The notes: generated by a model not told the origin, from the sequence alone. Counted from the first letter of the stretch, positions 24,885 to 34,029 are shown. The stretch: 34,950 nucleotides of DNA from an uncultured Flavobacteriales bacterium (GCA_946478775.1 CAMLDR010000022.1:1-34950); one strand, 5' to 3'. Translations and numbers: made by a program.

Positions 24885-24920
24885 AAATAAAAAAGGCCTC
24901 CCGGTTATCCGGGAAGCCTT
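24885..24920 (-). terminator. Intrinsic terminator of the 24937-25659 gene
   Basis: On the minus strand AAGGCTTCCCGG and CCGGGAGGCCTT form a 12-bp stem (one G-U pair) with a 4-nt ATAA loop, followed by a T-rich tail. It begins 17 nt past the stop codon at 24937. Confidence 0.88.
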
Positions 24921-24936
24921 CTTCAAGTTTCTTTAT

Positions 24937-25659
24937 TTAGTTGACTATTTCGTCGTATTTCGTTTTGAAATCTTCATTTCCTTCATACCATTGAGCAACC
25001 TTACCCATTACAGCTTTTGCCTTATCGGGTTGCTTACTCGTTAAGTAACATTCTGCTGTCTGGATCACTCCCATCATCAGCAAGTCTTTTTCAGCTTTCG
25101 ACCATTCTGAAATATCCGTAACCGTTTTCAGCATTGTTTCAGCCTCTTTCCATGCGGTATTTGCACCTCCCTTATCGGCATTCCGGTATTTACAAACACC
25201 GTCCAGGTATTTTGCACCGATGCTCGTAAGGTTGATCTTATAGTATTTTAAAACCCAGGTTGCAGCTTTTTTGTAATCCGGAGCTTCTACTTCATTGCGA
25301 ATAGTTTCTACCAGGCTGTTTTTGAATTCATCGTAAAATTCTGCGTATTCAGATTGAACATCACCGGATTTATCATACTTGATACTTTTTCCCACTTCCC
25401 CGATTGCTTCCTTGTAAGCGTTTTTATACTTTTCATCATCAGAACCACTTAAGGAAACTTTGTAAAGACCTCTACCCATCCACATGTGTGGTAAGGCATC
25501 ACTCTTTGTTTTGTCGTTCATCGTATATTTTTCAGATGCACGAACTAGTTTTTCGTAGTCGCCATCTGCATAAAGAATGCGCAAATCATTATATTCCGGT
25601 GCTTGTGCAACCAGTAATTTGGTAGTAAACAGGGCAGCAATTAGAACAAGCTTTTTCAT
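24937..25659 (-). CDS. Exported TPR-like helical protein, function unknown
   Basis: A 240-residue protein with a clear signal peptide (MKKLVLIAALFTTKLLVAQ) followed by an all-helical region with TPR-like pairs (YNDLRILYADGDYEKLVRAS, HMWMGRGLYKVSLSG, MMGVIQTAECYLTSKQPDKA). It is probably a periplasmic scaffold or interaction protein; no specific family is recognised. The gene is a single unit: it has its own terminator downstream and 149 bp of non-coding DNA separates it from mutB upstream. A TACATTCG box (minus strand, near 25702-25709) is a weak promoter candidate. Confidence 0.82.
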   Translation of the reverse strand: MKKLVLIAALFTTKLLVAQAPEYNDLRILYADGDYEKLVRASEKYTMNDKTKSDALPHMWMGRGLYKVSLSGSDDEKYKNAYKEAIGEVGKSIKYDKSGDVQSEYAEFYDEFKNSLVETIRNEVEAPDYKKAATWVLKYYKINLTSIGAKYLDGVCKYRNADKGGANTAWKEAETMLKTVTDISEWSKAEKDLLMMGVIQTAECYLTSKQPDKAKAVMGKVAQWYEGNEDFKTKYDEIVN

Positions 25660-25808
25660 AATATTTTAATTTCGTTGAATGGATTAAACCAATAACTATG
25701 CCGAATGTACGAAAACTTTGAATAAAAGTTTCGTTACAGTTTCTGTAAAATTGTCTTAATAGTCAGGTTGGTACGAACTTATTTCAAAAAGATTTAAAAT
25801 TAACAACT

Positions 25809-27941
25809 TTATTCCGCACTTTGAATCAGTAACTCCAAAATCTTTTGTGCAGCCTTCGAAATCTTGGTACCCGGACCAAACACACCAAACACGCCAGCAT
25901 CATATAAGAAATCATAATCCTGCGCAGGAATGACTCCTCCGGCAACCACCATGATATCCGGTCGGCCCAGTTTTTTCAATTCTTCGATTACTTGAGGAAC
26001 CAGTGTTTTGTGTCCTGCTGCAAGCGATGAAACTCCCAATACGTGAACATCATTCTCAACGGCTTGTTTTGCAGCTTCTCCGGGTGTTTGGAAAAGCGGT
26101 CCTATGTCTACGTCAAAACCAATATCCGCAAAGGAAGTCGCGATGACTTTTGCTCCGCGGTCATGACCGTCCTGACCCATTTTAGCGATCATTATTCGGG
26201 GTCTTCGTCCTTCCAGTTTTGCGAAAGACTCGACCATTTCTATTGCTTTTTCAAAATCTTTGTCACTCATACTTTCCGCCGAATAAACTCCGCTGATAGA
26301 GCGGATAGTTGCCTGATGTCTTCCAAAAGTTTCTTCCATTGCCTGTGAAATCTCCCCCAATGAAGCGCGTTCCCTGGCACATTCCACGGCAATTTCCAAT
26401 AGATTTCCTTTTCCGGTTCGTGCTGCTTCCGCCAATTTATCCAAAGCAGCTTTTACAAGTTCAGGATTCCTTGTTTCCCGCAGTACTTTTAGTCGTTCCA
26501 ACTGGGATTCGCGTACTTTGGTATTGTCCACTTCCAGGATATCCATTTTATCCTCCTTTTCCAATTGGTAGCGGTTTACCCCGACAATAATATCTTTTCC
26601 GGCATCAATTCGGGCCTGCTTGCGTGCCGCGGCTTCTTCGATGCGCATTTTGGGAATTCCGGTTTCAATTGCTTTGGCCATTCCGCCCAATTCCTCTACT
26701 TCCTCAATCAGTTTCCAGGCTTCGTCGACCAATTCCTGGGTGAGTTTTTCTACGTAATAACTTCCTCCCCACGGATCGATGAGGTCTGTCATTCCTGTTT
26801 CCTGCTGCAGGTAAATTTGGGTATTGCGTGCAATTCTTGCTGAAAAGTCTGTTGGTAATGCGATGGCTTCATCCAGGGCATTGGTATGCAGCGATTGTGT
26901 TCCTCCGAAACCCGCTGCCATTGCTTCAATGCAGGTTCGGGCAATGTTATTGAAGGGATCCTGTTCTGTTAAACTCCAACCGGAAGTCTGGCAATGTGTT
27001 CTGAGTGCCAATGATTTTTCACTTTTCGGGTTGAATTGAGCAACGAGCTTCGCCCAAAGCAATCTTCCGGCTCTCATTTTAGCAATCTCCATGAAGTGGT
27101 TCATCCCAACCGCCCAAAAGAAACTCAGACGTGGAGCAAAACTGTCTACATCCATTCCTGCGCTGATTCCTGCTCTTAAGTATTCCAGTCCGTCGGCCAG
27201 TGTGTATGCCAGTTCGATACTAGCGGTTGCACCCGCCTCCTGCATGTGGTACCCGGAAATGGAAATCGAATTGAACCGGGGCATTTTTTCTGCGGTGTAA
27301 GCAAAAATATCTGCTATGATTTTCATCGAGGGAGCAGGCGGATAGATATAGGTGTTCCGGACCATGAATTCTTTCAGAATGTCATTTTGAATAGTTCCGG
27401 AAAGCTCCTCCTGTTTTACGCCTTGTTCTTCCGCAGCAACAATGTAGAATGCCATGATCGGAAGTACGGCACCGTTCATGGTCATGGAAACAGACATTTC
27501 GTTCAAAGGAATCTGGTCGAATAAAATCTTCATGTCCAGGATGGAATCGATCGCTACTCCTGCTTTTCCAACATCACCAACCACACGTTCATGGTCTGAA
27601 TCGTAGCCGCGGTGAGTTGCCAGGTCAAAGGCAACAGAAAGTCCTTTTTGTCCGGCTGCCAGGTTCCGGCGGTAAAATGCATTGGATTCCTCTGCTGTGG
27701 AGAATCCGGCGTACTGGCGAATGGTCCACGGACGAATCGCATACATGGAACCGTAAGGCCCGCGTAAAAACGGCGCTAAACCGCTTACAAATCCCAATTG
27801 GCTGACATCTTTGAGATCAGCGGCATGGTAATAACTTGCCAGTTCTATTTTCTCCGGTGTGGAAAAGACCGCTTTCTCAGCAGTTCCCGATAGAGTATCT
27901 GAGCTTACCGATACGTTTTCAAAAGATTGACGGATACTCAT
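25809..27941 (-). CDS. mutB: Methylmalonyl-CoA mutase large (catalytic) subunit
   Basis: A 710-residue adenosylcobalamin enzyme interconverting succinyl-CoA and (R)-methylmalonyl-CoA, used in propionate metabolism. The TIM-barrel part shows [67 protein letters not shown] and [13 protein letters not shown]. The C-terminal cobalamin-binding domain has the base-off motif [11 protein letters not shown] with His at about residue 593, then [18 protein letters not shown] and [15 protein letters not shown]. All features of a working large subunit are present and length is normal. It overlaps the small-subunit gene by four bases (ATGA), indicating coupled translation. Confidence 0.97.
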   Translation of the reverse strand: MSIRQSFENVSVSSDTLSGTAEKAVFSTPEKIELASYYHAADLKDVSQLGFVSGLAPFLRGPYGSMYAIRPWTIRQYAGFSTAEESNAFYRRNLAAGQKGLSVAFDLATHRGYDSDHERVVGDVGKAGVAIDSILDMKILFDQIPLNEMSVSMTMNGAVLPIMAFYIVAAEEQGVKQEELSGTIQNDILKEFMVRNTYIYPPAPSMKIIADIFAYTAEKMPRFNSISISGYHMQEAGATASIELAYTLADGLEYLRAGISAGMDVDSFAPRLSFFWAVGMNHFMEIAKMRAGRLLWAKLVAQFNPKSEKSLALRTHCQTSGWSLTEQDPFNNIARTCIEAMAAGFGGTQSLHTNALDEAIALPTDFSARIARNTQIYLQQETGMTDLIDPWGGSYYVEKLTQELVDEAWKLIEEVEELGGMAKAIETGIPKMRIEEAAARKQARIDAGKDIIVGVNRYQLEKEDKMDILEVDNTKVRESQLERLKVLRETRNPELVKAALDKLAEAARTGKGNLLEIAVECARERASLGEISQAMEETFGRHQATIRSISGVYSAESMSDKDFEKAIEMVESFAKLEGRRPRIMIAKMGQDGHDRGAKVIATSFADIGFDVDIGPLFQTPGEAAKQAVENDVHVLGVSSLAAGHKTLVPQVIEELKKLGRPDIMVVAGGVIPAQDYDFLYDAGVFGVFGPGTKISKAAQKILELLIQSAE

Positions 27942-29263
27942 AGGGATTGTTCTAGAATTAATGGTTTCAGATTGTTCCAGGATGCCGGAAGTTCTGTCCA
28001 GTTATTGGTAATTTGTTCCGGGTTCGGGAAGATATTGATCCCGATCCGTTTTTCCGTTTTGTCTTTGATCTCTGCAACGCGCTTAGCCGCTTTTTCTTCG
28101 ATCTCTGCTGAGAGCGTTTTCCGGACTTCCGGGTTGGAGATCGTTCCGTTTCGTTCAATCCATTGAAAAGAACTCCAGGCACGTTCGGCAATCGTTTCTG
28201 TCAATGCATCCAGTGCATAAGAACCACCGGCAGGATCCAAAACGATCTGCAAATACGATTCTTCCTTCAACAGGAGCGAAATATTGGTTGCCATCCGGCG
28301 TGTGAATGGGGTATTCGAATTGCTGGAATACCAATCATAAGGTTGGATGTTCAGGTGTTGAATCCCACCTAAAACAACGGACATTGCTTCGGTTGTTTGA
28401 CGCAATAAGTTGGTGTAAGGATCCTTCAGACTGATATTTAAAAATCCGGTGCGTGCTGTGATTGTTGCTGCCAATGAACAAGTATGTTTTGGAGTATATG
28501 CCGAAACAATTTGTGCCCAACAGGTTCTGAATGCCCTGATTTTTGCCAGTTCGAAGAAATATTTGCTTCCGATCCCGAATGTAAAATGGATGGCTGCAGC
28601 GGCAGTATCGCAATCAATCCCGCTATCCAGTTGTTTCACTAATAACTCATGGCCTTCTGCCAGTGCGATGCTCAACTCTTGCCAGGTTGTTCCACCGGCT
28701 TGTTGCACCAAAGAGGCATCTACATGATACAACTTGAGATTTGGATTTTTATCCAGGTAAGCTTTCCCTGTTTTTACCAGTTCGTCGTTGTCCGGATATT
28801 CAATCAAAGCAGGAGCTTCTTGAATGAACACCAAAAATTGATTGACCTGCTCCACACTTTTTGCTCTGAATGTGGTATGAATAAATGACAGACCAACTTC
28901 GTTCAAAAGTGCATGAAAATCAATGGGATCTGTATTCATTGCTTCCAAAACCAAATGATCTGTTCCCGCCATCAGTGCGGCAATAATTTCGCGGTTTGTT
29001 TCTTTCAGATCTGAAATCCTAAAAGCAGTTGCAATGGTCCAATCGTTGTTTTTAGAATTGATTCCCCGCGTATAAGGCGCTAATCCCGGATCTGAGAATG
29101 CGTTTTTGTGATCTTCCCGATGGAAATAACTCGGAAACGCAATTTCTTCTACGCGATTGATCTTGTTTAATGTATCGATCGATTCACCCTTTAGTTCCTT
29201 TTTCAGGAGGGCAATCCATTCTTCTTTGGAACTTGCCTGAAAGGATGAGAATAAGTCATTCAT
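27938..29263 (-). CDS. mutA: Methylmalonyl-CoA mutase small subunit, short form without cobalamin domain
   Basis: The 441-residue partner of the large subunit. N-terminal [18 protein letters not shown] and the barrel region ([54 protein letters not shown]) are homologous to the large subunit but degenerate at active-site positions, as expected for the structural subunit. Classical small subunits (about 620-640 residues, Propionibacterium type) carry an inactive cobalamin-like domain; here the protein ends before it, so only the barrel remains. Such short forms are usual in Flavobacteriia as far as I know. It is preceded by the EI24-like gene with an 11-bp gap. Confidence 0.93.
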   Translation of the reverse strand: MNDLFSSFQASSKEEWIALLKKELKGESIDTLNKINRVEEIAFPSYFHREDHKNAFSDPGLAPYTRGINSKNNDWTIATAFRISDLKETNREIIAALMAGTDHLVLEAMNTDPIDFHALLNEVGLSFIHTTFRAKSVEQVNQFLVFIQEAPALIEYPDNDELVKTGKAYLDKNPNLKLYHVDASLVQQAGGTTWQELSIALAEGHELLVKQLDSGIDCDTAAAAIHFTFGIGSKYFFELAKIRAFRTCWAQIVSAYTPKHTCSLAATITARTGFLNISLKDPYTNLLRQTTEAMSVVLGGIQHLNIQPYDWYSSNSNTPFTRRMATNISLLLKEESYLQIVLDPAGGSYALDALTETIAERAWSSFQWIERNGTISNPEVRKTLSAEIEEKAAKRVAEIKDKTEKRIGINIFPNPEQITNNWTELPASWNNLKPLILEQSL

Positions 29264-29274
29264 GTTTTATTCTT

Positions 29275-30039
29275 TTATGTATCTAATAGATCTTGATCTT
29301 TAACAAGGGGTGCGGGCTGCGGTTCTGCTTTTTTATTCATCAGAATGTAGACGGCAGTTGAAAGCATGGCTGTTAAAACAGGAGCTGCAATGATTCCTAT
29401 TGCCGGAATTTTGATCATCAGGGTAAAAATTCCTCCTGTGATGATCATGTAACCCATTTTGGCGAATCCCACTCCCCAGCTTTTAAAGAAATTCAAACCG
29501 TAGCGCTCCATGCTGTAATCGTAGAAAGAAAACCCCACGAAAAAGGAAGCGATTAAGAAGAACAATGCTTCTCCGATGAAATCGGGAAGTACCCAGGACA
29601 TAATCCACCAAACGGCGAGGAATAAGTATTCCAGGAATAAGGCGCTGATCACAATCAGGATCATTCTCAGAAAGTCATTGAACAGGCGTACCAGACTAAA
29701 TTCATATTTCCTCCCCGTAAGGTAACTGTCGAATTTCTCAGAAAGAATGCAGTTTACCGGTGAAAGGATTATTAAAATGACAAATTTGTAGAATTCGGAA
29801 ACGATCAGGTCAAAGATACTGAAAACACTGTCTGCTATCCACCCGATGGCAGTTCCAACAACCGGAATATTATCTGCAGCGTGCACCAAAGCAAGTGCTT
29901 TTTGTGCCTGCCATTGGTAATAGAGGTAAATCAATCCGATGATTAGACCGGGAACAAAAAACCACAAAAACTTCCCTTTCAGGATTGCTCTTGCTACCTG
30001 CTCTATTCCTGTCCAGTGATTTTTAAAGGCTTGAACCAT
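29275..30039 (-). CDS. EI24/CysZ-like integral membrane protein
   Basis: A 254-residue inner-membrane protein with about five to six hydrophobic segments, among them FLWFFVPGLIIGLIYLYY, YKFVILIILSPVNCILSEKF, ILIVISALFLEYLFLAVWWI, ALFFLIASFFVGFSFYDYS and YMIITGGIFTLMIKIPAIG. The phrase LSPVNCILSEKFD followed by a cytosolic helix and the SFYDYSMERYGLNF segment fit the EI24 domain that also includes CysZ (sulfate uptake). The substrate, if any, is unknown. It starts an apparent operon with mutA and mutB, a surprising partner. A TATATTTG box lies 19 bases upstream of the ATG. Confidence 0.82.
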   Translation of the reverse strand: MVQAFKNHWTGIEQVARAILKGKFLWFFVPGLIIGLIYLYYQWQAQKALALVHAADNIPVVGTAIGWIADSVFSIFDLIVSEFYKFVILIILSPVNCILSEKFDSYLTGRKYEFSLVRLFNDFLRMILIVISALFLEYLFLAVWWIMSWVLPDFIGEALFFLIASFFVGFSFYDYSMERYGLNFFKSWGVGFAKMGYMIITGGIFTLMIKIPAIGIIAAPVLTAMLSTAVYILMNKKAEPQPAPLVKDQDLLDT

Positions 30040-30058
30040 GTCTTTGTTGTTTCGTTTT

Positions 30059-30066
30059 CAAATATA
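30059..30066 (-). promoter_or_regulatory. Putative -7 box (TATATTTG) of the EI24-mutA-mutB operon
   Basis: On the minus strand TATATTTG matches TAnnTTTG and ends 19 nt before the ATG at 30039. The TTCAAA repeat element begins only six bases further upstream and would occupy the -33 region. Confidence 0.45.
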
Positions 30067-30071
30067 AGAAA

Positions 30072-30200
30072 GTTCAAAGGTTTAAAGAGTTCAAAGGTTC
30101 AAATTGTTCAAATGTTCAAATTGAATCCTTTAAACCATTGGAACTTTTTGAACCCTTGGATCCCGATAGCTATCGGGATTTTGAACTCCGTTGAACTTTC
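30072..30200. repeat. TTCAAA-type intergenic inverted-repeat element (copy 3, longest)
   Basis: The left half has TTCAAA-like words starting at 30073, 30081, 30090, 30098, 30107 and 30115, spaced 8 or 9 bp. The right half has inverted words (CCTTTAAACC, GGAACTTTTTGAACC, TTTTGAAC, GTTGAACTTTC). A perfect 20-bp palindrome sits in the right half (30160-30179). It lies between two divergent genes, the EI24 operon and a small exported protein. Confidence 0.75.
30160..30179. repeat. Perfect 20-bp palindrome ATCCCGATAGCTATCGGGAT
   Basis: The two 10-bp halves are exact reverse complements with no spacer. It is GC-richer than the surrounding TTCAAA element and appears to be inserted in it. It could be a protein-binding site, a nested repeat, or a cruciform-forming sequence. 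Confidence 0.7.
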
Positions 30201-30248
30201 CTTATATTGGCATATAAATTGTAAAACTGTAAAATAAAAATAGAGACT

Positions 30249-30431
30249 ATGAAAAATTTGGCATTGATTGCAATCGCAATTTTGAGTGTATCAGCAGCGG
30301 CAATTGCTCAAACTGAACCGGTGAAACCAAAAGCTCAACCTTTGAAAACGGAAAAAGGCACAGTTAAAAAGAAAGGAACTACTGCAAAGAAAGAAACTCC
30401 TGCACCTGCGACTTCTAAAAAAGCGAATTAA
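30249..30431 (+). CDS. Tiny exported Lys/Thr/Pro-rich protein
   Basis: A 60-residue product with a signal peptide (MKNLALIAIAILSVSAAAIA, cleavage after Gln) leaving a mature chain of about 39 residues, rich in Lys, Thr and Pro (PVKPKAQPLKTEKGTVKKKG, then TTAKKETPAPATSKKAN). It is strongly basic and probably disordered. No family is recognised; it may interact with acidic envelope polymers or nucleic acid outside the cell. The gene is likely real because of the sensible signal peptide and a perfect terminator five bases after the stop codon. Confidence 0.7.
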   Translation: MKNLALIAIAILSVSAAAIAQTEPVKPKAQPLKTEKGTVKKKGTTAKKETPAPATSKKAN

Positions 30432-30435
30432 TAAT

Positions 30436-30467
30436 AAAGCCTCCATTTTGGGAGGCTTTGTTGTTTT
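30436..30467 (+). terminator. Intrinsic terminator of the tiny exported protein gene
   Basis: AAAGCCTCC (30436-30444) pairs perfectly with GGAGGCTTT (30451-30459) across a 6-nt loop, followed by GTTGTTTTT. It directly follows the stop codon at 30431. Confidence 0.85.
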
Positions 30468-30500
30468 TATGTGAATTACGTTCTATACTGCAGTAATAAA

Positions 30501-30950
30501 CTAGATGATCCCGAATTGGGTGAAATGGTGTGTCAGGTGCTTTTTATGCAACAAGTCCCACTGCTCATAATTCAAAGGGCCATAATAAGCATGCACCGTT
30601 TTTAGTTCCGGGTTCTGAGCAAATAATTCCTGGAACTCCAAATAGACATCTACAAATTCATCTATCGCTAATTCCAGCTCTTCGTGGCGCAGCGGAGTAC
30701 CTTCTTTGGCAAAAGGGACTTCCATGTTTTGGGCCATGGGCTTTTCGGTATATAAAAAAGCGACCATGCGTTCCACCTTGTCTTCCGGAATGAGCAGTGT
30801 CTGCGGTTGTTCACCGGTTGCAATCCGAAGGGTATCTGTTAAGTGTTCCACCATACGCTGTGCAGACATTTTTCCCCATACCGGTTTTTTGTCTGCCGTC
30901 AGCTTGTTCAAATGCGAAAGCACGGTTTCTAAATCAGTTTCGATAAACAT
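30501..30950 (-). CDS. DinB-superfamily/DUF1569-like protein
   Basis: A 149-residue cytoplasmic four-helix protein. It resembles DUF1569/DinB-like metal-binding bundles: GKMSAQRMVEHLTDTLRIA carries the first His, and the C-terminal LNYEQWDLLHKKHLTHHFTQF has a His cluster in the place where DinB-like proteins bind metal. Biochemical function is unknown; relatives include thiol-dependent enzymes and many uncharacterised proteins. The start at 30950 lies one base past the stop of the lipid kinase gene, so it is the last gene of that operon. Confidence 0.78.
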   Translation of the reverse strand: MFIETDLETVLSHLNKLTADKKPVWGKMSAQRMVEHLTDTLRIATGEQPQTLLIPEDKVERMVAFLYTEKPMAQNMEVPFAKEGTPLRHEELELAIDEFVDVYLEFQELFAQNPELKTVHAYYGPLNYEQWDLLHKKHLTHHFTQFGII

Positions 30951-30951
30951 G

Positions 30952-31866
30952 TTATTCTGTTTTAAGTTTCAAATTCACGAATTCCAAATATTCTTTTCCG
31001 CAAAGTACTGAAAGACTTGACGGGACTATCTCTAAATTAATTTCTTTTCTGACTTCAAATGGTTCTCCGTCGTAATGGGCTAAGGGAACCTCCAAAACAA
31101 TGCGTGCTTTCTGAAATGGGACGATCCGAATATATCTTGATCCTTCAATGCGTTTGAAGAAAAACCGGCTGATCACACCCATGGTCCTCCACCAGGAGAA
31201 TTTGCTCAAAAGTACCAGCTCCATTTGTCCGTCAACCACATTGGATTTGGGAGAAATGCAGAACCCGTTTCCGAACTCGGAAGAATTGGCAATGGAGCAT
31301 AAGAGAAAATTTCCCTTGATCTGTTCATCGGGCAGGATGATCTTCATTCTTGGCGGTTTGTAGGAAAAATATTCTTCATAAACCAATTGGGTATATCCCC
31401 AAAATCCCCGAATGTGGTATTCATCAAACCGCTTGGCAATAAAAGCATCGAAACCATAGCCGCCAACACCCAGAAAAGGTTTGTCGTTTGCCAGGCCGGT
31501 ATCCATCCGAATACTATTTAACTCATTGATGTTTTGAATGGCCAAGGGAGTTTTTAACGGGATTTTTAAATGTCTTGCAAGCCCGTTTCCTGATCCCGTA
31601 GGAATAATTGCCAGGTGGCATTTTGTCCCGATCAGTGCTGTTCCAACTTCATGAACGGACCCGTCTCCTCCCACTGCGCAAACAATATCGATTCCCTCCC
31701 GTGCCGATTCTTCTGCAATGGATTTGGCGTGCTGTTTATATTGCGTAATTGCGATATCGTATTCAAACAGGTCGTGGTTCAGGTGCTCCTCGATCATTTG
31801 AGGAACCCTGGCCTTTTTGACCCCACCCGAAATGGGATTGATTATGAATCGAATACGCTTTTTCAT
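30952..31866 (-). CDS. Diacylglycerol kinase-family lipid kinase (YegS/LCB5/DagK type)
   Basis: A 304-residue enzyme with the lipid kinase catalytic domain: FIINPISGGVKKARVPQMI at the N-terminus, the nucleotide-binding VCAVGGDGSVHEVGTALIG, and the substrate loop IIPTGSGNGLARHLKIPL. The C-terminal beta domain follows (NVVDGQMELVLLSKFSWW). It probably phosphorylates diacylglycerol or a related lipid to phosphatidic acid. Its ATG overlaps the stop of the upstream phosphoglycerol-transferase-like gene by four bases, so both are translated from one mRNA. This fits recycling of diacylglycerol released by that enzyme (inference). Confidence 0.92.
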   Translation of the reverse strand: MKKRIRFIINPISGGVKKARVPQMIEEHLNHDLFEYDIAITQYKQHAKSIAEESAREGIDIVCAVGGDGSVHEVGTALIGTKCHLAIIPTGSGNGLARHLKIPLKTPLAIQNINELNSIRMDTGLANDKPFLGVGGYGFDAFIAKRFDEYHIRGFWGYTQLVYEEYFSYKPPRMKIILPDEQIKGNFLLCSIANSSEFGNGFCISPKSNVVDGQMELVLLSKFSWWRTMGVISRFFFKRIEGSRYIRIVPFQKARIVLEVPLAHYDGEPFEVRKEINLEIVPSSLSVLCGKEYLEFVNLKLKTE

Positions 31867-33761
31867 CGAACAATCGTCTGATTATGGATTAAATCATGAT
31901 TATATCTTTGAATGATGGCCTTCAAACGTCTTGCCATCGTTTTAGCTTCTGTTTTTTTGGCAGGAAGCAGGTTTTCCGGGTTTTTGGTGCGGATGGTGAA
32001 ATCGAATAAGCTCTTGATCTCGTCGTTTGAATAGACGAGCAATTTGTTGTTCTGGAAATAGTAATAGGAACCTTCCAGGTAAGTCACTGCCTCACGCGGT
32101 TCTTTCGAAAAATAACTGTTTCCGAAACTGTAGTAATCGGTTTTGATATTGACCAAATCCAATACAGTAGGCATGATATCGATTTGCTGGAAGATCACTT
32201 TTTCTCTCCTGCGGGGAAGTTTGCCGCTTGGATCATAGAATGCAATAGGTATGCGGTACATTTCTGTTCGCTGATTGTAAATTTCACTGTTGCTTGCCGG
32301 TGTATGATCAGCAACGATCACGAAAAGCGTTTTGTTGAACCACGGTTCTTTGGCTGCCTGTTCGAAGAACTTACGTAAGCTGATATCGCCGTAGTGAATG
32401 CTTTTACAGATCGGATGAGGTCCTTTTTTGACCACCGAACGCCATTCTTCCGGCACAAAATAGGGGTGATGAGAAGAAAGGGTGAAGAGATTGGCCATGA
32501 AAGGCGCTTTCATCTTCGTCAGCTGTCTGGCAGTCCAGGGATTGAAGTATTCATCCAGGATTCCCCATGTTTTGTCGAAGTGTTTGTCGTTATTGTATTC
32601 AAAACGCCCGATGTATTCCTGGTAACCCAATTGGGAAGCGAAACTGTTGAAACGCATGGAACCATTGGTAGCTCCATGATAGAAAGCGGTACTGTACCCG
32701 TGGCCGGTAAGAATATTCGGTAAGCTTTGAAGCTGGTTATTGCAATAGGCCGAGGAGATGTATGGATTGTCCATCAAGGTAGGGATGGATGCTGAAATAG
32801 TAGGAACGGCCTCGATGGATTTCTTTCCGTTGGAGATTCCGTACTCGAAATACCAGGATTCGTTGAGCAAAGAGTCTAAGTAGGGCGTGTATGAAACACT
32901 GTTATTGAATTGTCCCACCCACTCGTTCCCGAAGCTTTCCAGCATGATGATCATCACATTGGTTCCGTCCGGAAGAATATGCTGCGGATGGCTGGTCCGT
33001 TTTGGTTGGAAGAGTTTATCGAGTTCTTTTTCCGGGTAATAGTGCTGCTCTTCCAGATCGTCTTTTCCAATGGATTTCAACAGGGTAAAGGCCGAGTTTA
33101 ATACCAGTGCCGAGTTTTCCGGCTGAGTATACAATGTGGCATCAATAGAGGAGATCGGTCTTAGCCCAAAACCGCCTCTACCGAATAAAACAAACAAGGG
33201 GACAACGATTAAAAAAGCGGCAATTTCTTTGCGGACACCTGGCGCGCCTGTTCTTTTTAATTTCCGGATACTGGTTCTTTTGTAGTAGCGAATTAATAGC
33301 CAGGTCCCGATGAGGAAGATGAGAATGAGTATCCAGTAATCTGCGAAAAAACTTCCCAATAATTGACCGATGTCATTTCCTGCCGAGACAATCACAAAGA
33401 GGTCGGCTGTGGAGCGTTTCAGCGTGAAGTTGTAATACGCGGTATCCATTAAATTCAGTGCCGTGATCAACAAGGTCGGAAGGAAAAACAGTACGGCCTG
33501 AAGGATGCGAATGATCCAATTCTGCTGCCATTTTTCAGGAAGCAGGCTCAGTACAATGAAAGGCATTAATACCAAACCGATGGTGGAAAGATCGAACCAA
33601 ATACCGGCAAGCCAATCTGTGAAACGCACATGGGCGAAGGAGTCCAGGTTGAAAAAGTAGAACACGATACGCGTAATGGTCATCAGCAGCAAGAGTATCC
33701 CGATCCGAAGCAAAAGGCTTTGCAATGTTATCGGAAGAGCATGACGCAGTTTTTTCAACAT
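31863..33761 (-). CDS. LTA synthase/phosphoglycerol transferase-like membrane sulfatase-fold protein
   Basis: A 632-residue inner-membrane enzyme. About five membrane helices fill the first 230 residues (LLLRIGILLLLMTITRIVFY, WFDLSTIGLVLMPFIVLSLL, AVLFFLPTLLITALNLM, and so on). The periplasmic alkaline-phosphatase-fold domain follows: NVMIIMLESFGNEWVG binds metal, NGKKSIEAVPTISASIP holds the likely nucleophile Ser at residue 315, and IVADHTPASN is the C-terminal metal site. The family moves phosphoglycerol or phosphoethanolamine from phospholipids to glycans or lipids (LtaS, OpgB, EptA-like). A Gram-negative has no lipoteichoic acid, so the acceptor is unknown. It leads an operon with a lipid kinase and a DUF1569-like gene. 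Confidence 0.9.
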   Translation of the reverse strand: MLKKLRHALPITLQSLLLRIGILLLLMTITRIVFYFFNLDSFAHVRFTDWLAGIWFDLSTIGLVLMPFIVLSLLPEKWQQNWIIRILQAVLFFLPTLLITALNLMDTAYYNFTLKRSTADLFVIVSAGNDIGQLLGSFFADYWILILIFLIGTWLLIRYYKRTSIRKLKRTGAPGVRKEIAAFLIVVPLFVLFGRGGFGLRPISSIDATLYTQPENSALVLNSAFTLLKSIGKDDLEEQHYYPEKELDKLFQPKRTSHPQHILPDGTNVMIIMLESFGNEWVGQFNNSVSYTPYLDSLLNESWYFEYGISNGKKSIEAVPTISASIPTLMDNPYISSAYCNNQLQSLPNILTGHGYSTAFYHGATNGSMRFNSFASQLGYQEYIGRFEYNNDKHFDKTWGILDEYFNPWTARQLTKMKAPFMANLFTLSSHHPYFVPEEWRSVVKKGPHPICKSIHYGDISLRKFFEQAAKEPWFNKTLFVIVADHTPASNSEIYNQRTEMYRIPIAFYDPSGKLPRRREKVIFQQIDIMPTVLDLVNIKTDYYSFGNSYFSKEPREAVTYLEGSYYYFQNNKLLVYSNDEIKSLFDFTIRTKNPENLLPAKKTEAKTMARRLKAIIQRYNHDLIHNQTIVR

Positions 33762-33765
33762 AGTA

Positions 33766-33773
33766 CAAAAATA
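33766..33773 (-). promoter_or_regulatory. Putative -7 box (TATTTTTG) directly before the LTA-synthase-like gene
   Basis: On the minus strand TATTTTTG ends four bases before the ATG at 33761, another near-leaderless TAnnTTTG. A -33 box is not evident. Confidence 0.45.
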
Positions 33774-33855
33774 AGCAACCTTTTTGAGGTAGGAGTTGTG
33801 TTTCTGTTACTTAAAAGTAGTCAGAATTTCGAAATGCGATAGGGACCAAAATAAA

Positions 33856-33955
33856 AACCACATAGCTACATAGTTCACATAGATTTTTTTAATAATCCAA
33901 TTGGTATTAATCAATTAATAATTCCAGTATATTTTCTATGTCTTCTATGTGGTTC
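33856..33955. repeat. Intergenic inverted-repeat element built from CACATAG words
   Basis: The left half has three tandem words ending ACATAG (ACCACATAG, CTACATAG, TTCACATAG, 33857-33882). The right half, CTATGTCTTCTATGTGGTTC (33936-33955), reads in reverse as GAACCACATAG followed by AAGACATAG. The centre is AT-rich and contains the palindrome CCAATTGG. It lies between divergent genes. Confidence 0.7.
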
Positions 33956-34029
33956 AATATACCCTGGAGAAGGTAGTTTTGGAATCTGGCTTACTTAAAA
34001 ACTGTTAGGGACAACTTTTTGAAAGTTTC

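Noticed and set aside
27966..28888. Overlapping ORFs inside the mutA gene
   Set aside because: The mutA frame is intact and homologous along its length; the others are shadows.
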